DNA of 64,000 nt from Helicobacter canis. Its GTDB lineage: Bacteria > Campylobacterota > Campylobacteria > Campylobacterales > Helicobacteraceae. Each line of letters begins with the position of its first letter. The first letter of the stretch is position 1. The stretch lies in contig NZ_UGHV01000001.1 in assembly GCF_900451095.1 (NCBI RefSeq), positions 310,001-374,000 on the forward strand. Reading direction: 5' to 3'. Made by a program: the position numbers and the translations under genes. Shown piece by piece: positions 1-8,297 of the stretch. The notes below the pieces were generated by a model. That model was not told the DNA's origin, did no database searches, and worked only from the letters and a program-made list of their open reading frames with translations.

Positions 1-236
1 TGCACAAAGCTTGCAGATAGCGACTTTGGCGTGGTGCGTGTGGTGGGGATCGCTAGGATTTTGTAGGATTTTGTATAGGTGAGAAAATGCAGAGTGATCA
101 CATCGCCCACGCGCACTTCCTTGCTACTTTTGGCACGCACACCATTGAGCTCTATGACATTGTTTGCGCACATATCTTGCGCGATTGAACGCTTTTTGAC
201 AATATTTGTCGCATTGAGAAAACTATCGATCCGCAC
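1..236 (-). CDS. S4-domain RNA-binding protein, partial (C-terminus outside window)
   Basis: The minus strand reads from a GTG at 236, with GGAGA about 4 nt upstream, through the window edge. It gives VRIDSFLNATNIVKKRS followed by IELNGVRAKSSKEVRVGD, the usual layout of a small S4 domain of the Hsp15/RqcP/YlmH type: a helix-turn-helix RNA-binding fold with a basic KKR patch and an alternating VGD strand. Such proteins bind rRNA or tRNA, often on 50S subunits in ribosome rescue. I see 78 residues, close to a full small S4 protein, so little is missing. The start is chosen because the upstream ATG lies in another frame. The exact cellular role cannot be told from sequence. Confidence 0.75.
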   Translation of the reverse strand, partial: MRIDSFLNATNIVKKRSIAQDMCANNVIELNGVRAKSSKEVRVGDVITLHFLTYTKSYKILAIPTTRTTPKSLSASFV

Positions 237-382
237 AGATTCTCCGTTTCATAAATGTGGCTAGATATTTTGCACGAGATTGTAGCAAAATCCAAAGATT
301 GCGCCTCAAGTATATTTGATTTTCACAAAAAATTAGATAGAATCGGCAGCTATACTTAAGTTTGCAAATTTAAAGGTTCGTG

Positions 383-817
383 ATGGTTTTTGAAGTCAAG
401 TCGCCCATTTTAGGCTTTGAAGATGTTGTGAAAATGAAGCTTGAAAAAATCGATGAGATTTTTATGCGTTTGAGTAATGTCGATGCGCCAGCACCGGTAT
501 TTGTGCTTATCAATCCTTTCATCTTGCGCGAGTATGACTTCGAAGTGCCTGTGGCGATGAAACTACTGCTAGATCTAGAAAATGCCAAAAACATCTTTGT
601 CGCCAATATTATGGTGATGCAAAACCCTATCCAGCAATCCACGATCAACTTCCTAGCCCCACTAGTATTTAACTTTGACAATCAAACAATGGCACAAATC
701 GTCCTAGATAGTTTCAAATACCCTACATACAGCATAGCCGAACCTATCTCTAAGTGGTATAAAGAGGGCGAAGAGCTAGCGGCGAACACCCCCACAGACA
801 ATCAAAACACAAAATAA
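383..817 (+). CDS. fliW: Flagellar assembly factor FliW
   Basis: The protein opens with [13 protein letters not shown] and continues with [12 protein letters not shown], the pattern of FliW. FliW binds flagellin in the cytoplasm and antagonises the translational repressor CsrA, coupling flagellin synthesis to export. Conserved features include [17 protein letters not shown] and the VANIMV strand. Length (144 residues) is slightly above the usual 120-140 because of a polar tail. ATG 383 is preferred over GTG 380 because AAAGG lies 6 nt before it. Helicobacter species often have two FliW paralogues and I cannot tell which this is. The flagellin gene flaA lies 17 kb away in this window. Confidence 0.88.
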   Translation: MVFEVKSPILGFEDVVKMKLEKIDEIFMRLSNVDAPAPVFVLINPFILREYDFEVPVAMKLLLDLENAKNIFVANIMVMQNPIQQSTINFLAPLVFNFDNQTMAQIVLDSFKYPTYSIAEPISKWYKEGEELAANTPTDNQNTK

Positions 818-867
818 ATAGCCTTGATTCTAAGGCTTGCGCTTTATGCGATAATACGGAGATTATG

Positions 868-2235
868 ATGAGAGAGTATTCTTTGGATTTTTATTCCACG
901 CTTGTGGCTATGGTGGCGGTGCTGCTGCTTGGGAGATTTTTGCTAGCACGCATTAAATTCCTGCGAGATTTTGATCTGCCTGAGCCTGTTGTGGGCGGGG
1001 TGTTTGTCTGTATCGCGATTTTTATCGGCTATAAGTATTTTTCTGTGCATATTGCCTTTGATGAGTCTCTAAAAGATCCACTAATGCTGGCGTTTTTCTC
1101 AAGTATTGGGCTAAGTGCGGACTTCTCTTCGCTCAAAAAGGGTGGGCGGCTTTTGGTGTTGTTTTTGGTGATTGTAACAGGACTGCTCTTTTTGCAAAAT
1201 ATCGTGGGTGTGGGGCTGGCACTTGCTATGGGCGTAGATCCGCTAGTAGGGCTTCTTGGTGGCTCTATCACGATGAGCGGAGGACACGGGACCGGATCGG
1301 CTTGGGCAGATATGTTTGCCAAGTCTCCCTATGAGCTTAGTAATGCCAGAGAAGCTGCGCTTGCAGCCGCGACTTTTGGGCTTGTGATGGGCGGGCTTAT
1401 CGGCGGTCCTGTCGCACGCTTTCTTATACGCAGACACAAGCTACAAACCCCGCATTCTAGCCATAGCATAGACACTAATGAGCAAAGCACTCTAGCGAGC
1501 AATTTTGAAGCCCCGCAAAAAGAGCGGCTCATCACCACTGCTTCATTTCTAGAATCTCTAGCCCTAATTGCTACTTGCTTACTCGTGGGGAATTTTATCA
1601 CCCAGATCAGCACACCCACCTTGCGTGATCAATTAGGGATCAATATCCCTACATTTGTGTGGTGCTTGTTTTGCGGGATCATCTTGCGCAACACCCTAGC
1701 CGCGCTCAAAATCCACCATGTATTTGATAGAGAAGTATCTGTGCTAGGGAATGTCAGCTTGGCGTTGTTTCTTGCTCTATCATTTCTCATCATCAAAATC
1801 TGGCAGCTAGCAGATATTGCTTTGCCGCTTATCGTGATTTTGGTGGTGCAGACATTGATGATGATAGCGTATGCGATTTTCATCACCTTTAGATTCTTAG
1901 GCAAGGATTATGATGCAAGCGTATTTGCCGCTGGGCATTGTGGGTTTGGGCTTGGGGCTATGCCTACGGCTGTGGTCAATATGCAGGCTGTTACCAATCA
2001 CTATGGCACAAGCCACGCGGCATTTATGATAGTCCCGCTTGTGGGGGCATTTTTCATCGATATTATCAACCTACTTGTGATTCAAAGCTTTTTGCTCCTG
2101 CGCATATTTCCGCAGCCCGATCCGCAAACTAGCCTAGAATCCGCACTAGAATCCACTCACACCCTAAGCCCCACGCTAGATTCTAGTGTGCAAGCACTAT
2201 CAAGCCTAGCGCACGCGATTGTAAGTGTATGCTAG
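868..2235 (+). CDS. gltS: Sodium/glutamate symporter GltS
   Basis: An integral membrane protein with about ten hydrophobic segments and the GltS signatures LPEPVVGGV, GGSITMSGGHGTGSAW and AAGHCGFGLGAMPTAVVNM; the two glycine-rich re-entrant loops of the sodium:glutamate symporter family are both present. It imports glutamate with sodium at the inner membrane. The core ends near FLLLRIFPQP; the last 35 residues (SLESALESTHTL and on) are a polar tail absent from typical 400-residue members and are built from CTAGAATC-type repeat units. ATG 868 has GGAG 6 nt upstream, better spaced than ATG 865. It lies 48 nt after fliW and converges with hypD. Confidence 0.9.
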   Translation: MREYSLDFYSTLVAMVAVLLLGRFLLARIKFLRDFDLPEPVVGGVFVCIAIFIGYKYFSVHIAFDESLKDPLMLAFFSSIGLSADFSSLKKGGRLLVLFLVIVTGLLFLQNIVGVGLALAMGVDPLVGLLGGSITMSGGHGTGSAWADMFAKSPYELSNAREAALAAATFGLVMGGLIGGPVARFLIRRHKLQTPHSSHSIDTNEQSTLASNFEAPQKERLITTASFLESLALIATCLLVGNFITQISTPTLRDQLGINIPTFVWCLFCGIILRNTLAALKIHHVFDREVSVLGNVSLALFLALSFLIIKIWQLADIALPLIVILVVQTLMMIAYAIFITFRFLGKDYDASVFAAGHCGFGLGAMPTAVVNMQAVTNHYGTSHAAFMIVPLVGAFFIDIINLLVIQSFLLLRIFPQPDPQTSLESALESTHTLSPTLDSSVQALSSLAHAIVSVC

Positions 2236-2256
2236 AGGCTTTATCCTAAGTAGATT

Positions 2257-3384
2257 CTATAATACTTGCCCGTATTTATAATACGCCGCGCAAGCCCCCT
2301 CGCTGCTTACCATACAGCTCCCTAGAGGGTGCTCTGGGGTGCAGGACTTGCCAAATACTTTGCAATCAAGTGGCTTTGCCACACCGCGCAAAATATCGCC
2401 ACATCGGCAAGCTTTATTATCGGCTATGGGCGTGTGATCTAGCACGCTAGCAAACTCTCTCTCCGCGCAAAATGCGCTAAACTCATCGCGCAATCGCAAG
2501 GCAGATCCTGCTATGTGCCCTAGCCCTCTCCACTCAAAGCTCTCTCTTATCTCAAAATATGTGCGCATAAGCTCTTGGGCTTTTGTATTGCCCTCACGCG
2601 TTACCACTCGGCGATATTGCACTTCAAGCTTAGGGGCATTGCGCACCGCTTGGCGCGCGATCATCACAATACTCTCCATCATATCCACAGGCTCAAAGCC
2701 GCTTACCACAATAGGCATAGCAAACCGCTCAAAAAGCGGCTCATAAATCTTAGAGCCTGCGATCACGCTTACATGTGAAGGCGCGATTAGGGCGTTGATC
2801 TTGCAATCCTTACTACCTAAAATCGCATATAAAGGCGGTGGGACTAGGACATGATTGCTATGGATAAAGAGATTTTTTAGCCCGGATTCTATCGCTCGCT
2901 TTAGCACAGCTGCAGTCATCGGCGTAGTTGTCTCAAAGCCGATAGCAAAATACACCACGCGCTTTTGTGGATTAGCCTTGGCGATCTCTAGAGCCTGCAT
3001 AGGCGAATACACAAAGCGCACATCAGCTCCTAAAGCCCTAGCATCTTGCAAGCTCCCCAAAGAGCCCGGCACGCGCATCATATCCCCTAGCGTTAGTAAA
3101 ATCACATCTTTTTGCATAGCAATGGTGTAGGCTTGGTTTATGCGGCTTTTTGGCATTATGCACACAGGGCAGCCCGGTCCGTGGATACATTGGATAGACT
3201 CTGGTAGCAGATGACTTAGCCCATAGCGCATAAGCGTATGTGTATGCCCACCGCACACTTCCATCATATAAAGCGGCTCTTGCAGATCTTTGGCGATTTC
3301 GTGTAGTTCGCGTTTAAGGGCTAGGATTGCATTATTATCACGGAAGCCTTCTAGTAGGAGCTTGGTGTTTAGCGTGTTTTTCAT
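2257..3384 (-). CDS. hypD: Hydrogenase maturation protein HypD
   Basis: HypD with HypC carries the Fe(CN)2CO group for the [NiFe]-hydrogenase active site. The sequence shows the family motifs in order: MMEVCGGHTH, HGPGCPVCIMP, IGFETTTPMTA, SNHVLVPPPL, GFEPVDMMES, then the C-terminal cysteine set CRCGDILRG and CTPEHPLGSCMVSSEGACAAYYKYG for the [4Fe-4S] cluster. Length of 375 residues is normal. I start at ATG 3384 (MKNTLNTKLLLEGF). The frame stays open to a TTG at 3501, but that extension is repeat-derived (KKPTPKPNKTQTPK). No Shine-Dalgarno is visible before 3384, so a repeat insertion may have replaced the native leader. hypB and hypC lie upstream on the same strand beyond a DUF2147 gene. 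Confidence 0.93.
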   Translation of the reverse strand: MKNTLNTKLLLEGFRDNNAILALKRELHEIAKDLQEPLYMMEVCGGHTHTLMRYGLSHLLPESIQCIHGPGCPVCIMPKSRINQAYTIAMQKDVILLTLGDMMRVPGSLGSLQDARALGADVRFVYSPMQALEIAKANPQKRVVYFAIGFETTTPMTAAVLKRAIESGLKNLFIHSNHVLVPPPLYAILGSKDCKINALIAPSHVSVIAGSKIYEPLFERFAMPIVVSGFEPVDMMESIVMIARQAVRNAPKLEVQYRRVVTREGNTKAQELMRTYFEIRESFEWRGLGHIAGSALRLRDEFSAFCAEREFASVLDHTPIADNKACRCGDILRGVAKPLDCKVFGKSCTPEHPLGSCMVSSEGACAAYYKYGQVL

Positions 3385-4051
3385 TTTGGGTGTTTGTGTT
3401 TTGTTTGGTTTTGGTGTTGGCTTTTTGCGAAAAAGCGGGGGGCTTGCCTTTTGCTTGTGCGATAGACACTCAGTCTTATCTCCGCGCAAAAGGCTGCACA
3501 ACCCCGCTTTTTCATCAAAAATCCTGCCACCTGCGAGATTTTATCAGGCACAATTTCGGCTTTTTCGTTTGGCGATTTATCTACATTTTGGGCGGTTTCC
3601 TTAGAATCCACTTTTTCTAAAGAAGCTACGCTTTGCGATTTTTGTGCGTTTTTATCAAAAGTGGATTCTAGGATTTGCGTGTTTTCCTTGTAGATTGCCA
3701 CGCCGCTATCGCGGCTCGCAATGACAGAAAAAGGGGCGTTATGGCTAGAATCCACTTTTTCACTAGCAGTGTTGCTTGCCGTCATTGCGAGCCGCTGCGT
3801 AGCAGTGGCGTGGCAATCCATATTTTTTGCGGTGGCAAAAATGGGAGTATCACTAGAATCCACTTTTTCAAAAGTGGATTCTAGGATTTGGGCTTGATTT
3901 TCCATTTTGACTCGTTTCTTCTTCAAGGATTCTAGGCATTGCGGTGGGGCTTTTGGAGTTTTTAGCACATTTTCTAAAGAAAATGTGCTAAATCTGCGGA
4001 ATGCTCGCCCAAGACCGAATCCCTCAACCTAGAATCCACTTTTTTACAGCC
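3385..4051. repeat. Intergenic cluster of dispersed repeats between hypD and the DUF2147 gene
   Basis: About 670 bp without a credible gene. It contains several copies of the CTAGAATCCACTTTT / AAAAGTGGATTCTAG arm (near 3604, 3658, 3749, 3853-3884, 3889 and 4030), two copies in opposite orientation of the GTCATTGCGAG...GGCAATCCA element (3696-3731 and 3781-3819), a partial inverted copy of the longer element also found in murJ and waaF (3455-3500), and the GTTGGCTTTTTG unit that reads KPTPK. A minus-strand frame is open through the cluster, but its product is only these repeats. Confidence 0.8.
3853..3884. repeat. Perfect 32-bp palindrome (CTAGAATCCACTTTT arms)
   Basis: Arm CTAGAATCCACTTTT, a two-base TC loop, then the exact inverted arm. 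The same palindrome occurs at 9695-9726 inside metG and at 61812-61845 after capA. Either strand reads ESTFEKVDSS in one frame. As RNA it would form a long hairpin. Confidence 0.85.
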
Positions 4052-4591
4052 TTATTTAAATGCTTGTGGCAACGCTTGGTAGGAGTCTTCTACAACTTTT
4101 GGGTCTGGCTTTTGAGACTCATATTGTGCGATTTGCGCTTGTGTGAGCGGCGTCCAAGTAAGCGTCTGCCCCATCATTCCTAGCTTATCGATACTTGCGC
4201 GCAAAGTTAGCTTGCCAGAAGAATCTTTGGTGATTTTTAGGTGATAGGTTTTGCCATCATCATAGTTATACACCTCCCCACCGCTAAAGCCGCCCTTGCC
4301 ATCGCTCTTTAGCCCATAGACAAATACCGCGCCTTTGTCGTATCGCTCTCGTAGCTTTGGGTCTGGGTTTTTGCTGTCTTTTTTCGGTCCGCTGCCATCG
4401 ACATTGGCAAATCCATAGGCATAAAACTTGCCATTTTTGCTAAAAAACTCCACGATACTCTGTCGCCCACTATCACCTATATGTGTCATATAATAGCCGC
4501 TTAATGTAGAATCCGCTTCATTAGCATATACACTTACTTGCACCATAGCAAGCACTAGCACAATTTTTTGCAACATCGCATAAACTCGCAT
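4052..4591 (-). CDS. DUF2147 family exported protein
   Basis: An N-terminal signal peptide (hydrophobic KIVLVLAMVQVSVYA, probable cleavage after VYA) precedes a small beta-rich domain with YYMTHIGDSGRQSIVEF, a glycine-rich turn, and MMGQTLTWTPL near the end, the usual closing motif of DUF2147 periplasmic proteins. The function of that family is unknown. ATG 4591 is chosen because AAGGAG lies 5 nt upstream; an adjacent ATG at 4594 is too close. It lies 41 nt after hypC on the same strand and may be co-transcribed, but nothing ties it to hydrogenase maturation. Confidence 0.78.
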   Translation of the reverse strand: MRVYAMLQKIVLVLAMVQVSVYANEADSTLSGYYMTHIGDSGRQSIVEFFSKNGKFYAYGFANVDGSGPKKDSKNPDPKLRERYDKGAVFVYGLKSDGKGGFSGGEVYNYDDGKTYHLKITKDSSGKLTLRASIDKLGMMGQTLTWTPLTQAQIAQYESQKPDPKVVEDSYQALPQAFK

Positions 4592-4634
4592 CATCTCTCC
4601 TTGTTTTATATCGTATTATATCCGCCCGCAATGC

Positions 4635-4886
4635 TCAATCTAGCTCTTCTTGCTCCATCTCCATCTCTTGCACGATTTGCTTATACAGCTCTATGGATTC
4701 TAGCGCGGCTTGTGTGTCGATCTTGCTCATCACATAGCCGATATGCAGCAGCACATATTCGCCCACTTGCACCTCTTCTTGCATAAGATCTAGGCTTGCT
4801 TCTCGGCTTACGCCTAGGGTCTCTATCGTGGCGGTATTTGTCTCGCTATTTATCGCTAGCACTTTGGAAGGGATCGCTAGGCACAT
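4635..4886 (-). CDS. hypC: Hydrogenase maturation chaperone HypC
   Basis: Starts MCLAIPSKVLAI, with the N-terminal Cys2 that HypC uses to bind the iron centre with HypD and the hydrogenase large-subunit precursor. The body contains GEYVLLHIGYVMSKID, and the glutamate-rich tail is usual. The 83-residue length fits. A GTG two codons upstream overlaps the Shine-Dalgarno; ATG 4886 sits 5 nt after GGAG and places Cys at position 2, which decides the start. It follows hypB by 9 nt. Confidence 0.94.
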   Translation of the reverse strand: MCLAIPSKVLAINSETNTATIETLGVSREASLDLMQEEVQVGEYVLLHIGYVMSKIDTQAALESIELYKQIVQEMEMEQEELD

Positions 4887-4895
4887 ACACACTCC

Positions 4896-5630
4896 TTAGC
4901 TAAAGCAATGGCTAGAATGATAGCCAGCTTTTTTGCAATCTACAATAAATCGCGCGAGATTTTCTATGCTCGCTCTATCCTTAGAGCTTGTGCAAAACAG
5001 CGGGACATTGGGCTTTAGCTTTGCTAGATCTTCTTGCACTTTGGCGATTGTAAAGCCAAATACCTCACACACATCACTTTTAGAAATCACCACCGCATCC
5101 GCGCATAAAAACATACTAGGATACTTCAGCACCTTATCATCGCCCTCTGTGCTTGAGAGTAGCACGATATTAAGATCCGCGCCTAAATCATAGCTAGCAG
5201 GGCAGACCAAATTCCCCACATTTTCGATAAACAAATACTCCACACTAAGCGCATCGCGTGATTTTAGGGCATTATAGGCAGTCTCTATCATACTCGCTTC
5301 TAAATGGCAGGCAGCCCCTGTTAGAATCTGGTGGGCAGCTATGCCCTTGCTTTCTAGCCTAGTGGCATCGCGATTGGTCTGCAAATCCCCCTCGATTACC
5401 GCAAAGCTAAAGCGATCTTCCCCCACGGATTTAATATCTGCAAACTGCTCTAGCAAAGTCGTCTTCCCGCTACCTGGAGAGCTCATAAGATTGATCACAT
5501 AGAGATTATCTCGCGCATAGATTTCGCGCATTTGCTTGGCTTTTTGGTCGTTTTTGCTTAGGATTTTTTCTACAATTTGTAGGGATTTTGGTGAAAGGGT
5601 TGGGTTGTTTGGCATTTGTTTTTTTGGCAT
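4896..5630 (-). CDS. hypB: Hydrogenase/urease nickel incorporation GTPase HypB
   Basis: A SIMIBI-class GTPase that inserts nickel into [NiFe]-hydrogenase and, in helicobacters, also supports urease. Visible motifs are the P-loop SSPGSGKTTLLE, the metal-site segment GAACHLEASM, and IENVGNLVCPASYDLGA with a conserved Cys, then the base-recognition ISKSD. The N-terminal histidine-rich nickel store of some HypB proteins is absent, as in H. pylori. ATG 5630 follows GGAGCTAAA; the longer frame upstream lacks a ribosome site and overlaps the previous gene. It follows the glycosyltransferase by one base. Confidence 0.93.
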   Translation of the reverse strand: MPKKQMPNNPTLSPKSLQIVEKILSKNDQKAKQMREIYARDNLYVINLMSSPGSGKTTLLEQFADIKSVGEDRFSFAVIEGDLQTNRDATRLESKGIAAHQILTGAACHLEASMIETAYNALKSRDALSVEYLFIENVGNLVCPASYDLGADLNIVLLSSTEGDDKVLKYPSMFLCADAVVISKSDVCEVFGFTIAKVQEDLAKLKPNVPLFCTSSKDRASIENLARFIVDCKKAGYHSSHCFS

Positions 5631-5631
5631 T

Positions 5632-6759
5632 TTAGCTCCTTTGAAAATCGCTAATGACTTCTTCATACATCGCAATAGCCTTAGCAATAGTGGATTCTAG
5701 GGTGTAGTTTTGCGCGGATTTGGCATAGAGCTTGCTCGCCTGATCTCGCTCTTGTGTCCGCTCTATCCAATAGGTGATTTTCTCGCTCAAATCACTTGCA
5801 TCTCCAGCTCTAAAAAGTGAGCGATGATCTAGCGCGAACTGCCTAGTCGCCGAGACTTTAGAGTCCGCGATGATCGGCACGATCCCACAGCTTATCGCCT
5901 CTAGTGCGGCAATTGCCTCTCCCTCTACTTCTGCGGCGTGGATATAGAGCGTGCTTTGGTGTAGCACTTTGATAAGCTCTTCAAGGGGCAAAAACCTAAA
6001 ATCCACCGCATTTGGCAGGACTTTTGCCTGCTTTTTTAAAGTGGATTCTAGCGGACCTACACCAAGCAAATGTAGCTTGATCTTGTCTTTATAGGGATTT
6101 TGCGCGATGGCTTTGATGATGAGATCTTGTCGCTTTTCTTTAGAGTAACGCCCCACCATTGTGATATGGATAAGCTTATCTAAAGGCGTGCTGCTAGGAT
6201 CTGCTGGCTTAAACTTTGGATCAAAGCCATTAGAGATGACATACTTTTTCCCACCATAGCCTGCGCGCTCAAGCTCATCTTTGATAAGCTGGGAGGGGCA
6301 GTGGATATGGGCGATATGTCGATAAAAGCGGCGTTTAAAAAGCCAAAAGATGAAGCGATTAAGCAGGGCAAACTTCTGCAAGCCGATATTATAGGTGATA
6401 TGCTCTGGCTGGAGGTGGAAAGCTGCCATATAAGGCACGCCCATTTTCTTTGCCACTTGCACAGCGACTTGCTCTAGCCTAAATGGCAAAAACAAATGCA
6501 CAATATCCGCACCTAAAAATGCTTGCTCTAGCACCTTTACATCTGGCTTGCCAAAGACCATGTGCTGCGCCTTTGCAATCTCTGTAACAAGCGGGATATA
6601 CCGCTCCTTGACAGGGTAAAATCCACTTCCTTGCACAAAGGGAGCGACCACACGCACGCTATGCCCACGCTTCTCAAGCGCACTAGCAAAGCGCGCTGCT
6701 GTCATTGAAGTGCCATTACTCTTATCAGCAAAGCTATCGACCACAAGCACGATAATCAA
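5632..6759 (-). CDS. Cholesterol alpha-glucosyltransferase-like GT4 family glycosyltransferase
   Basis: A GT-B fold, family 4 glycosyltransferase. It matches, nearly line for line as I recall it, the H. pylori enzyme HP0421 that glucosylates host cholesterol: VLVVDSF, SNGTSMTAARF, RVVAPF, KERYIPLVTEIAKAQH, FHLQPEHITYNIGL, HIHCPSQLI, GGKKYVISNGFDPKF, MVGRYSKEKRQ and ATRQFALDHRSLF. The donor-site E-x7-E-like region is EGEAIAALEAISCGIVP. The enzyme would act at the inner face of the inner membrane with UDP-glucose. The start is TTG 6759, directly after the TGA of the thioesterase gene, with AAGGAG 7 nt upstream. Acceptor specificity for cholesterol is inferred from homology only. Confidence 0.82.
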   Translation of the reverse strand: MIIVLVVDSFADKSNGTSMTAARFASALEKRGHSVRVVAPFVQGSGFYPVKERYIPLVTEIAKAQHMVFGKPDVKVLEQAFLGADIVHLFLPFRLEQVAVQVAKKMGVPYMAAFHLQPEHITYNIGLQKFALLNRFIFWLFKRRFYRHIAHIHCPSQLIKDELERAGYGGKKYVISNGFDPKFKPADPSSTPLDKLIHITMVGRYSKEKRQDLIIKAIAQNPYKDKIKLHLLGVGPLESTLKKQAKVLPNAVDFRFLPLEELIKVLHQSTLYIHAAEVEGEAIAALEAISCGIVPIIADSKVSATRQFALDHRSLFRAGDASDLSEKITYWIERTQERDQASKLYAKSAQNYTLESTIAKAIAMYEEVISDFQRS

Positions 6760-7203
6760 TCACAGCTCCTTGTCATCTTTCAGCTTAAGTTTAAAAAGCT
6801 TTTTGTCAAAAATGACGATATAAAATAGCCCATCAAAGATTTTAATATTGAGCACAAAGCCTTCGACTTTCACTTCACATTTACGCACATCGCCAAGCAG
6901 GGTTTTTGCCTTTAGCTCGATGACTTGATTTGTCTCCACAGGAGCTAGGAATTTCACATCAGAGCCGATGATAATGGAATTTTTCTTATTGATAGCACAG
7001 AGTGCGGCAAAGCCCGCTGCTGCTTGCACAAAGCCTGTATGTGTGATCCCCGGCTCTACCTCCATATCTTCACGCGTAGTGAGTGTAACTTGCGCCTTAT
7101 CCTTGCCCATCTCCCCCACCTGCCCGCAAAAGTGCGGATTGATCGCCGTGCCTATAACTCTATCTCCTACAATCTGCCGCTCTTGCAACTCTTCTTCGTC
7201 CAT
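6760..7203 (-). CDS. PaaI/hotdog-fold thioesterase-like protein (HP0420 type)
   Basis: A 147-residue single-domain protein with the hotdog pattern GITHTGFVQAAAGFAALCAIN followed by a beta-rich tail. In H. pylori a like protein lies between cmoB and the cholesterol glucosyltransferase, as here. PaaI-type proteins hydrolyse acyl-CoA or acyl-carrier thioesters; the substrate is unknown. Start ATG 7203 has GGAG 7 nt upstream and shares one base with the stop of cmoB (TAATG), so translation is probably coupled. Confidence 0.68.
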   Translation of the reverse strand: MDEEELQERQIVGDRVIGTAINPHFCGQVGEMGKDKAQVTLTTREDMEVEPGITHTGFVQAAAGFAALCAINKKNSIIIGSDVKFLAPVETNQVIELKAKTLLGDVRKCEVKVEGFVLNIKIFDGLFYIVIFDKKLFKLKLKDDKEL

Positions 7204-8297
7204 TATTTTCTCCTTACTTTGATATAGGCTCTTTTGGGGGCTGGGTAGCCTTCTATGGTTTTGCTGCTATCATTTGGGTCTAGGAAATTCTCTAAGCTTA
7301 GAGAGTCTATCCAGCGCGTTTTGCGCTGCTCTCGCGTGGTGGTAGGCACAATCGCTAGCATCTCCACAGACTCAAATCCACACCGCTCGCACCAGCCCTC
7401 TAACGCGCTTAGATTTGGGAGCAGATAGACATTACTCATTTTAGCATAACTCCCACGCACGCTAAGGGCTAGCGGCAGCCCAGCAATGCTAGAATCTAGC
7501 GTGCTAGCCACATCGTTTATATCAAAGATAAGCGTGTCGATAAATGCTACGCCGCCTGTCTCTAGGCTCTGGGCTATGGATTTTAGCGTGGCAAACACAT
7601 CGCTGCGGTGGTATAGCACGCCTAGGCAAAAGATCACATCAAACTTCTCCCCCACTCTCTGCACATACGCAGGCAGATCCTGCACGCCCAAAAGCTCGTA
7701 GCCTATGGGTAAATCAAGCAAGTGATTAAGCCACGCAAATTGGCAGTAAAACAAACCGCTAGGGTCAAAGCCCACGATTTTTTGCAGTGATTGTGGCATT
7801 TGTGGCGATTCAGCTTTGCGCCCAGCATACATCGCAAACATATAAAACCCATTATTACACCCCACATCTGCCACCTTCGCCCCACCTATCTGCACAAAAG
7901 GTGCGAGCAAATCCCACTTCATATAGCTCTGCCACTCGCTATCAATATGGAGTGAGCAGCTGGGGCTAGCAAGGGTGAAGGGACCTTTGCGCCAGCCCTT
8001 AAGCCTCCACGCTAGGAGTGCTAGCACATCAAGCACGCAGCTCTCTTTGCCCTGCCTTGGGGCTTGGCTTTTATCTAGCACAAGAGATTTTGCCCACTCT
8101 AGCTCATCTGCGCCCCCTAGCAGCGCGATAAGCTCATCTGCCCTAGAATCCACTAGTGGCATAGCAAAGCTCTCGCTATAAATCTGCACGCCATTGTTAT
8201 AGCCAAAGCTCGCACAGCCCTTTTCCACAAGCCTATCAAGCAGCGTGATAGCGCGGTAGAGCGGGGCTATATGTTTGGATTCTAGGGGATTTGCCAT
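7203..8297 (-). CDS. cmoB: tRNA U34 carboxymethyltransferase CmoB
   Basis: CmoB transfers the carboxymethyl group of carboxy-SAM to 5-hydroxyuridine at wobble position 34 of tRNA. Visible are the SAM site VADVGCNNGFYMFAM, then VGFDPSGLFYCQF, LGVLYHRSDVFATLK, the RGSYAKMSNVYLLPN loop, and the closing WCERCGFESVE with TTREQRKTRWIDSLSLENFLDP. At 364 residues it is longer than E. coli CmoB (323); the extra residues are mostly N-terminal. The partner enzyme CmoA is encoded at 55.6-56.3 kb. The start shares a base with the preceding stop (TAATG). Confidence 0.9.
   Translation of the reverse strand: MANPLESKHIAPLYRAITLLDRLVEKGCASFGYNNGVQIYSESFAMPLVDSRADELIALLGGADELEWAKSLVLDKSQAPRQGKESCVLDVLALLAWRLKGWRKGPFTLASPSCSLHIDSEWQSYMKWDLLAPFVQIGGAKVADVGCNNGFYMFAMYAGRKAESPQMPQSLQKIVGFDPSGLFYCQFAWLNHLLDLPIGYELLGVQDLPAYVQRVGEKFDVIFCLGVLYHRSDVFATLKSIAQSLETGGVAFIDTLIFDINDVASTLDSSIAGLPLALSVRGSYAKMSNVYLLPNLSALEGWCERCGFESVEMLAIVPTTTREQRKTRWIDSLSLENFLDPNDSSKTIEGYPAPKRAYIKVRRK

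Noticed and set aside
79-264. Plus-strand 61-codon frame at the window start
   Set aside because: It lies antisense to the S4-domain gene whose minus-strand frame is well conserved.
3385-3501. N-terminal extension of HypD from a TTG at 3501
   Set aside because: HypD homology begins at ATG 3384; the extension is repeat sequence and has no ribosome-binding site.
3696-3819. Possible CRISPR-like repeats (GTCATTGCGAG elements)
   Set aside because: Copies are scattered, in both orientations, without regular spacers or cas genes; they are dispersed palindromic repeats.
3381-3968. A 195-codon open frame on the minus strand upstream of hypD
   Set aside because: Its product consists of dispersed repeat translations (ESTFEKVDSS, CHATATQRLAMT, VIASRDSGVAI) with no fold of its own, and its 3' end overlaps the hypD start. 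It is open because the repeats lack stops in several frames.
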